The position numbers were made by a program, and so were the translations under genes. A stretch of 6,970 nucleotides of DNA from an uncultured Candidatus Peregrinibacteria bacterium (GTDB lineage Bacteria; Patescibacteriota; Gracilibacteria; Peribacterales; Peribacteraceae): NCBI GenBank assembly GCA_903822115.1, contig CAIJNU010000048.1:1-6970 (forward strand), given 5' to 3'. Of this stretch, positions 1 to 3,656 are shown one piece after another. Numbering within the stretch: the first letter of the stretch is position 1; every line of letters starts with the position of its first letter. The notes beneath the pieces were generated by a model. The model saw nothing but the letters and a program-made list of their open reading frames with translations. It had not been told where the DNA came from and searched no databases.

Positions 1-623
1 CAGAAAGCAACGGCATGGGCGCTCTCGAGCGCGGGAATGATGCCCTCAACCCGGGAAAGTTCGTAGAACGCATCAATGCACTCTTCATCCGTGATCACTT
101 CGCAATGCATGCGCTTGGCATCGTGAAGAAAACTGTGTTGCGGACCCACGCCGGGATAATCCAACCCCGAAGCAATGGAATGAACGGGGGCAGGTTGTCC
201 CTCCTCGTCCTGAAGAAGGTACGTAAACATGCCGTGAATGTTCCCCGGGGAACCGTAGCGAAGCGTCGCAGCATGTTCCCCGATGTTCTTCCCCTTCCCT
301 CCCGGTTCCACTCCGTAGAGCTCGACACCTTCGTCCTCGAGAAAGGCGGAAAATAATCCGATCGCATTGCTCCCGCCCCCCACGCACGCCACGAGGCTCT
401 GAGGCAGACGACCTGCCTGTGCAAGAATTTGCCGACGCGCCTCCTCTCCCACGACGCGCTGAAAATCGCGCACGATACTCGGAAATGGATGCGGCCCCAC
501 CACAGAGCCGATCGCAAAGAAGAGGTTTTGGGGATCCTGCATGTACGCATCGAGAGCCGCATCGACCGCCTCCTTGAGTGTGCAAGCACCCGCAGTGACC
601 GGCACGACACGTGCGCCGAGCAT
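1..623 (-). CDS. trpB: Tryptophan synthase beta chain, C-terminal part (downstream of in-frame TAG; runs off left edge)
   Basis: This is the second part of trpB, open for 207 codons from the ATG at 623 to the window edge. Read on from the upstream piece it continues the TrpB alignment without gap or frameshift. Visible are GPHPFPSIVRDFQ, the glycine-rich GGGSNAIG loop that binds the PLP phosphate (fragment residues 82-89), GVEPGG, GEHAA, the ASGLDYPGVGPQH block, and IPALESAHA with the glutamate equivalent to enteric Glu350 (fragment residue 200). About 50 C-terminal residues lie outside the window. In its family TrpB joins indole (from TrpA) and serine to make tryptophan in the cytoplasm, as an alpha2-beta2 complex. 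The ATG at 623 follows the TAG directly and has GAGG 6 nt upstream, so separate initiation is possible. The alternative is that the TAG is a mutation, a sequence error or a decoded codon in one long gene. Confidence 0.9.
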   Translation of the reverse strand, partial: MLGARVVPVTAGACTLKEAVDAALDAYMQDPQNLFFAIGSVVGPHPFPSIVRDFQRVVGEEARRQILAQAGRLPQSLVACVGGGSNAIGLFSAFLEDEGVELYGVEPGGKGKNIGEHAATLRYGSPGNIHGMFTYLLQDEEGQPAPVHSIASGLDYPGVGPQHSFLHDAKRMHCEVITDEECIDAFYELSRVEGIIPALESAHAVAF

Positions 624-626
624 CTA
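624..626 (-). other. In-frame TAG interrupting trpB, followed directly by ATG
   Basis: On the minus strand the sequence reads AGG ATG TAG ATG CTC GGC, giving R-M-stop-M-L-G. Enteric TrpB has an arginine at the stop position (NVFRM-R-LMGA). A lysine codon AAG would become TAG by a single base change. The frame is open for 153 codons before and at least 207 codons after. Confidence 0.95.
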
Positions 627-1085
627 CATCCTCAAAACATTCGGCGCCTGCTTCGCTATGTCCACCGTCCCCATGTAGATATCACAAGGAAGCCCGACGA
701 CAGCCGCTGCCGTAGCGAGCGCGACGCCGTGCTGCCCCGCACCCGTCTCCGCAAGTACCTTCTTTTTGCCCATGTGCTTGGCGAGGAGCACCTCACCGAT
801 CGTGTGATTAATCTTGTGGGCGCCCGTGTGGTTAAGATCTTCGCGCTTCAGATAAATTTCCGCCCCGTAGAGCTTGCTCAGCGCTCGAGCGTGGTACACC
901 GGCGACGGCCTTCCGATGTAATCTTGCAGGAAGCGCGCCAATTCCCGCTGAAATTCCGGAGATTTCCTGAGCTCGCGATAAGTAACATCAATTTCATTGA
1001 AGATACTTTTTACTTGGTCTGGAATGAATTGACCGCCGTAAGGTCCGAAGAATCCGTCCGAAGGTGAAATGTCATAGAGGTGCAT
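624..1085 (-). CDS. trpB: Tryptophan synthase beta chain, N-terminal part (ends at in-frame TAG)
   Basis: The first 153 codons of trpB start at the ATG at 1085 and end at TAG 624-626. The product opens with a GFFGPYGGQF block typical of TrpB, then GRPSPVY, LKREDLNHTGAHK with the PLP Schiff-base lysine (K91), and ETGAGQHG with the catalytic glutamate (E113, equivalent to enteric Glu109). It ends at APNVLRM, where homologues continue with a charged residue and then (L/M)xGA. The ATG at 1085 is preferred over a TTG at 1106 because it gives a normal-length N-terminus. No Shine-Dalgarno sequence is visible; the upstream 20 nt are pyrimidine-rich. Alone this piece lacks most of the PLP phosphate site and part of the COMM domain, so it should not be a working enzyme. 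It should be read together with the piece from 623. Confidence 0.9.
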   Translation of the reverse strand: MHLYDISPSDGFFGPYGGQFIPDQVKSIFNEIDVTYRELRKSPEFQRELARFLQDYIGRPSPVYHARALSKLYGAEIYLKREDLNHTGAHKINHTIGEVLLAKHMGKKKVLAETGAGQHGVALATAAAVVGLPCDIYMGTVDIAKQAPNVLRM

Positions 1086-1148
1086 GGGGTGGAGGGGAAG
1101 AAACAACGAAAAATCGAATGGATAAAGAAAATCGACAATCCTGTTTCT

Positions 1149-1532
1149 TCACCATCGTTGCGAACTAGGCTCGGCTGCAGCTTTCTTCTGGAAGGGTGAA
1201 GATACATGGTGATCAGGAAGCGGATGCAGGGAATCCAGAGTGCTTCGCCTGGGAATCGTCGCATCATTCCCAGAGAAACCTGGATGAACTTCCAGCAGCA
1301 AGCGTCCAAACGCGAGCCTCTCCTGCTGACGTGTTTGTCCCACTTTCTTCTCCTCCTCTTGCAAGAGAGAAAGTAAATTGCCGTTCACTCTTGCCGAAAT
1401 TGCTTCCTCCTCTGCAACATCGAGACGAGGAAAGCCGAACGCCTCCGGACTTCGAACGAATCTCTCGGCGACAGCGCCGTCGCACGTTCGGAAGACTTCG
1501 TCTGTGGCCGTCAGGATGGAGAAGGTTGCCAT
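1149..1532 (-). CDS. Hypothetical small protein between trpR and trpB
   Basis: This 127-codon ORF begins at the ATG at 1532 (MATFSILTATDEVF) and ends with TGA 64 nt before the trpB start. I do not recognise it. The first 80 or so residues look protein-like: mixed composition, then a charged, probably helical stretch containing LLSLLQEEEKK and RQQERLAFGRLLLEV. The last 35 residues are rich in Pro, His and Ser and look less convincing. There is no signal peptide, membrane segment or known motif. The frame opens at 1571, but the ATG at 1532 lies just downstream of the TrpR operator and is the better start. An overlapping frame is also open for about 100 codons at 1010-1309, which weakens the case. 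It may be a real gene of the trp transcription unit, or a long untranslated leader of trpB that is open by chance. It is not a Trp-rich leader peptide: its only Trp is the last codon. Confidence 0.4.
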   Translation of the reverse strand: MATFSILTATDEVFRTCDGAVAERFVRSPEAFGFPRLDVAEEEAISARVNGNLLSLLQEEEKKVGQTRQQERLAFGRLLLEVHPGFSGNDATIPRRSTLDSLHPLPDHHVSSPFQKKAAAEPSSQRW

Positions 1533-1541
1533 GGGATTTTT

Positions 1542-1561
1542 TGTACCGTTACAAGAGTACA
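1542..1561 (-). promoter_or_regulatory. Candidate TrpR operator
   Basis: On the minus strand the site is a perfect dyad, TGTAC-N10-GTACA, with the arm sequence and spacing of the idealised enteric trp operator. As I recall the E. coli mtr operator (TGTACTCGTGTACTGGTACA), this site differs from it at 3 of 20 positions. It also shares GTACTCTT and the distal GTAC with the E. coli trpR operator. It lies 43 nt after the trpR stop and 10 nt before the ATG at 1532, and overlaps a possible -10 (TACTCT, 1559-1554). This is the expected place for TrpR, with bound tryptophan, to block transcription of the genes leading into trpB. Confidence 0.72.
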
Positions 1562-1582
1562 CGCACGACAAAGACGAATCAA
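1554..1582 (-). promoter_or_regulatory. Weak candidate promoter for the orf-trpB unit
   Basis: The minus strand has TTGATT (1582-1577), a 17-nt spacer and TACTCT (1559-1554). The -35 matches TTGACA at 4 of 6 positions, but the -10 matches TATAAT at only 3 of 6. The -10 lies inside the candidate TrpR operator, as in the enteric trp promoter. A second possible -10, TACAAA (1545-1540), is 7 nt before the ATG at 1532 but has no good -35 at normal spacing. Confidence 0.35.
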
Positions 1583-1604
1583 GAGAATATTTCGCCCTTG
1601 AGTC

Positions 1605-1913
1605 TCACTTCTTCAATTTCGCCAGGAAATGCTTAAATCCGCCGCTGCCGAACTGCAGCATGCGCGAGCCCCGCGTGATTTTGCTGATGCTGAGATCGAG
1701 CTTGGAGGAGATTTCCCGCTGCGGCGTCCCTTTCGCGAGTTCACGAATGAGCTGCCACCGCCCCGCGATATCTTCGAGCTCCTGCGGCGTGAGAATATCT
1801 TCCAATAGCATCCGCGCCTCCTTCTCGTTCTCCACGGACGCAAACAACCTATAGACCTCGTTCAAATGCTTCGACGAAACACGCATACCGCCATGATAAA
1901 CCCTCTTTCCCAT
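1605..1913 (-). CDS. trpR: Trp repressor (TrpR-family DNA-binding protein)
   Basis: This 102-residue protein has the usual length of the TrpR family, a small all-helical dimer that binds operator DNA when loaded with L-tryptophan. The family core is clear: ILTPQELEDIAGRW, then the helix-turn-helix region KGTPQREISSKLDLSISKITRGS. Residues that contact tryptophan in E. coli TrpR are conserved at T42 (Thr44), R52 (Arg54), R81 (Arg84) and G82 (Gly85). The position of Ser88 is Met here (M85). The ITRGS block and these arginines favour true TrpR over the YerC/YecD relatives. The ATG at 1913 has a good Shine-Dalgarno, GAGGT, 7 nt upstream, overlapping the rpsO stop codon. The 10-nt gap to rpsO argues for co-transcription and coupled translation. 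A TrpR-like operator lies just downstream, so the neighbouring trp genes are the likely target. Confidence 0.88.
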   Translation of the reverse strand: MGKRVYHGGMRVSSKHLNEVYRLFASVENEKEARMLLEDILTPQELEDIAGRWQLIRELAKGTPQREISSKLDLSISKITRGSRMLQFGSGGFKHFLAKLKK

Positions 1914-1923
1914 GGCACCAACC

Positions 1924-2193
1924 TCACTTCTTGAGGCCGTGCGTCTCGAGAACCTCCTGGTATTCGGTGGGCTTGTTCATGCGCAGGTACATGAGGAGCT
2001 TGCGGCGCTGTGCGACTTTGCCGAGCAACCCCCTCCTCGCGGAATGGTCCTTCTTGTGCGACTGCAAATGCTGGGTCAGGAGTTTGATCTCGCGTGTGAG
2101 AATCGCGATCTGCACCTGGGGCGAACCCGTATCCTGCTTGTGCAGGCGATGCTTCGTAATCAAGTTCTTCTTCGCCGTGCGTTTGAGAGACAT
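1924..2193 (-). CDS. rpsO: Small ribosomal subunit protein uS15
   Basis: This 89-residue protein has the standard length and pattern of S15, an early 16S rRNA-binding protein of the 30S subunit. It has the N-terminal DTGSPQVQIAILT block, then LTQHLQSHKKDHSARRGLLGKVAQRRKLLMYL, and ends near the usual EVLETHGLKK-type tail. H42 and D49 match residues that contact rRNA in E. coli S15. The following Ser, part of the usual DHHSRRGL, is Ala52 here (DHSARRGL). The ATG at 2193 is the family start. Longer in-frame readings upstream are non-homologous. No Shine-Dalgarno is visible (CCCCCCACACTCTT before the ATG). trpR follows after 10 nt. The gene has a good promoter and a structured leader of about 105 nt, which suggests translational autoregulation by S15, as known in other bacteria. 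Confidence 0.97.
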   Translation of the reverse strand: MSLKRTAKKNLITKHRLHKQDTGSPQVQIAILTREIKLLTQHLQSHKKDHSARRGLLGKVAQRRKLLMYLRMNKPTEYQEVLETHGLKK

Positions 2194-2210
2194 AAGAGTG
2201 TGGGGGGCGA

Positions 2211-2292
2211 GCCACGTCGTTCGCGAACGCCGTGACAGAGGAAAAAAAGACTCCGCCGCGCCTCCTCTGGGTAGATTTCCCGAGAGGGAGCG
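2211..2292 (-). promoter_or_regulatory. Structured rpsO leader, candidate S15 autoregulatory element
   Basis: The leader RNA can fold into two hairpins. Hairpin 1 (2292-2259) pairs CGCT with GGCG across one T-G wobble, then, past a C-A mismatch, CCTCT with AGAGG, then, past a bulged C, GGG with CCC around the loop AAATCTA. Hairpin 2 (2236-2211) pairs GTCACG with CGTGGC (including one U-G pair), then, past a G-A mismatch, CGTT with AACG around the loop CGCG. A run of seven U lies between them (2248-2242). Hairpin 2 ends 17 nt before the start codon. S15 represses its own mRNA in several bacteria by binding leader structures that mimic its rRNA site, often with a G-U/G-C motif. Assigning that role here is inference from position and folding by eye. 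Confidence 0.5.
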
Positions 2293-2305
2293 TGGACGGT
2301 GAGCA

Positions 2306-2333
2306 ATTGTACGAATCGCGGACAAAAATGCAA
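2306..2333 (-). promoter_or_regulatory. Promoter of rpsO-trpR
   Basis: The minus strand has TTGCAT (2333-2328), a 16-nt spacer and TACAAT (2311-2306), the latter 5 of 6 to consensus. A transcript start near 2299 would give a leader of about 105 nt before rpsO. No other convincing promoter was seen between rpsO and the divergent rmuC. Confidence 0.6.
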
Positions 2334-2402
2334 GGGATATTGCGAATGGATTGAAAATTCCGCGAAAATGCCGCGTCGCTTTCACATCTTTGATCTTCGA
2401 AA

Positions 2403-2418
2403 GTGGACAGACGTCCAC
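2403..2418. promoter_or_regulatory. Perfect dyad overlapping the rmuC -35 (possible operator)
   Basis: GTGGAC-N4-GTCCAC is a perfect inverted repeat of 6-bp arms with a 4-bp spacer. It covers the proposed -35 TGGACA of rmuC. Position and symmetry suggest a repressor site. Its spacing is like the Gram-positive LexA box (GAAC-N4-GTTC), with the inner base pair changed, but no regulator is identified. Confidence 0.45.
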
Positions 2419-2431
2419 CGCATGCTAGGAT
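2404..2431 (+). promoter_or_regulatory. Promoter of rmuC-uvrD
   Basis: TGGACA (2404-2409, 5 of 6 to consensus) is followed after 16 nt by TAGGAT (2426-2431, 4 of 6), preceded by TGC as in an extended -10. A start 7-9 nt past the -10 would fall on or next to the ATG at 2440, giving a leaderless or nearly leaderless mRNA. Confidence 0.5.
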
Positions 2432-2439
2432 GGATTCCT

Positions 2440-3582
2440 ATGGTTTTCTCCGCACTCATCATCGGACTGCTCGTCGGCTTCATCGTCGGAGGCGGCGCCG
2501 TCACTTTCCATCTTCGCCGGTCTCGCAAAGACGCCGAATCGACGGCGGAAACGATCTCCGCAAGGGTCATGGCGCAGCAAGCGGAGATGATCCTGCAGCT
2601 CGCGGAGACGAAGCTCTCGGGGAAGAAGGAAATCATCGATGGAACGTTGCAATCCGTGCAGAAGGATCTCCGAAAAGTGGAAGATCTCATGCGAGAAATC
2701 GGAAGTGGGAATACGAAGATCGACACGCGACTCGAGAGCGCGGCGAAGGTGATTAAAGAACTCACCGACACAACCGGAAGTCTGAAGAATGCGCTGAGTT
2801 CGAACAGCAATCGCGGGCAGTGGGGTGAACGCATGGCGGAAGATGTCCTGAGGCTCTCGGGACTCCTCGAGGGACTCAACTACATCAAGCAGAAGAAGAT
2901 CGAGTCGGCCGGCTCGAAACCGGATTTCACTTTCCTCCTGCCCCAGAAACTGAAATTGAACATGGATGTGAAGTTCCCCTTCTCCAACTATCAACTCTAC
3001 GTCGAAGCGAAGACGGAGAAGGAGCGCGAGGAATTCAAGAAAGCGTTCCTGAAGGACGTGAAAAATCGCATCAAGGAAATCCAGACCCGCGACTACATCA
3101 ATCCCGAAGACCACACGGTCGACTACGTTCTCCTCTTCATCCCCAACGAACAAATCTTCACCTTCATCAATGAGATCGATCGATCGGTGATCGACGACGC
3201 GATGAAGGCGAAGACGATCCTCTGCTCTCCTCTCAGCCTCTACGCCGTCCTCGGCGTCATCCGTCAGTCCATCGATAATTTCTCGATCCAGAGCAAGTCG
3301 CAGGAAATGCTCTCCGTCTTCGGAGCGTTCAAGACGCAGTGGGAGAAGTACAAGGAACAGATGCAGACGGTGAAGGATCGCTTCGAGACCGTGCACAAGG
3401 GCTACGAGGAACTCGTCGGAACGAGAGAGCGTCAACTCGATCGCCAGCTCACCAAAATCGACGAACTGCGTCTCGATCACGCAGGCGAATCCGTCGCAAT
3501 TGCAGGTGCAGTTGACCGAGCAACCGCGCCGAAGTTGAAAGCTCCGAAAACTCTCCCGCAAGAAGCCGAAGTCATTTCATGA
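2440..3582 (+). CDS. rmuC: DNA recombination protein RmuC, membrane-anchored
   Basis: This 380-residue protein has RmuC architecture: an N-terminal membrane helix (residues 3-23), a charged coiled-coil stretch (about 30-115), then the RmuC domain. The domain starts at NRGQWGE (E130) and holds a PD-(D/E)XK nuclease-like core, PDF (D162) and DVK (D176, K178), then VDYVLLFIPNE and the helical PLSLYAVL region. A second coiled coil follows near the C-terminus. Family members limit DNA rearrangements, such as inversion at short repeats; the enzymatic activity is inferred from the fold. The start is uncertain. The frame is open back to a GTG at 2299 with a possible Shine-Dalgarno (427 aa). The ATG at 2440 is preferred because it puts the anchor at the N-terminus and lies 8 nt after a -10-like TAGGAT; AGGA there could also serve as a Shine-Dalgarno. 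The stop overlaps an ATG of the helicase frame (ATGA), suggesting a coupled DNA-repair operon. Confidence 0.92.
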   Translation: MVFSALIIGLLVGFIVGGGAVTFHLRRSRKDAESTAETISARVMAQQAEMILQLAETKLSGKKEIIDGTLQSVQKDLRKVEDLMREIGSGNTKIDTRLESAAKVIKELTDTTGSLKNALSSNSNRGQWGERMAEDVLRLSGLLEGLNYIKQKKIESAGSKPDFTFLLPQKLKLNMDVKFPFSNYQLYVEAKTEKEREEFKKAFLKDVKNRIKEIQTRDYINPEDHTVDYVLLFIPNEQIFTFINEIDRSVIDDAMKAKTILCSPLSLYAVLGVIRQSIDNFSIQSKSQEMLSVFGAFKTQWEKYKEQMQTVKDRFETVHKGYEELVGTRERQLDRQLTKIDELRLDHAGESVAIAGAVDRATAPKLKAPKTLPQEAEVIS

Positions 3583-3640
3583 CGGAGAGCGCATCTCGAG
3601 AAAAACTTCTCCCGATTGAAAGACAGAGCGGAGATCACGC

Positions 3641-3648
3641 GCTAGAAT
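3641..3648 (+). promoter_or_regulatory. -10-like octamer GCTAGAAT before uvrD
   Basis: GCTAGAAT contains TAGAAT (5 of 6 to TATAAT) and lies exactly 8 nt before the ATG at 3657. The same octamer apart from one purine, GCTAGGAT, lies 8 nt before the rmuC ATG. The nearest -35-like element, TTGAAA (3616-3621), is 21 nt away, which is too far for a standard promoter. An internal leaderless promoter for uvrD is therefore possible but unproven. Confidence 0.35.
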
Positions 3649-3656
3649 CGCATCCC

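Noticed and set aside
429..1067. Plus-strand open frame (212 codons) opposite trpB
   Set aside because: It lies fully antisense to conserved trpB codons and has no recognisable features.
1149..1571. Trp attenuator or leader peptide before trpB
   Set aside because: No cluster of Trp codons and no terminator hairpin with a U-tract was found. The ORF there has a single Trp codon, its last.
2242..2292. Intrinsic terminator in the rpsO leader (hairpin 1 plus U7)
   Set aside because: Ten unpaired nucleotides separate the hairpin from the U-run, so it does not have terminator geometry as drawn. A riboswitch-like attenuator is not excluded.
2299..2439. N-terminal extension of rmuC from the GTG at 2299
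   Set aside because: A possible Shine-Dalgarno precedes it, but the 47 added residues are not typical of RmuC, the codon use is more AT-rich, and the stretch contains the proposed promoter and dyad. It remains an alternative.
2425..3561. Long minus-strand open frame (378 codons) opposite rmuC
   Set aside because: Its low-complexity, Arg/Leu/Asp/Glu-rich product is the mirror of a GC-rich coding strand. The plus strand encodes a clear RmuC.
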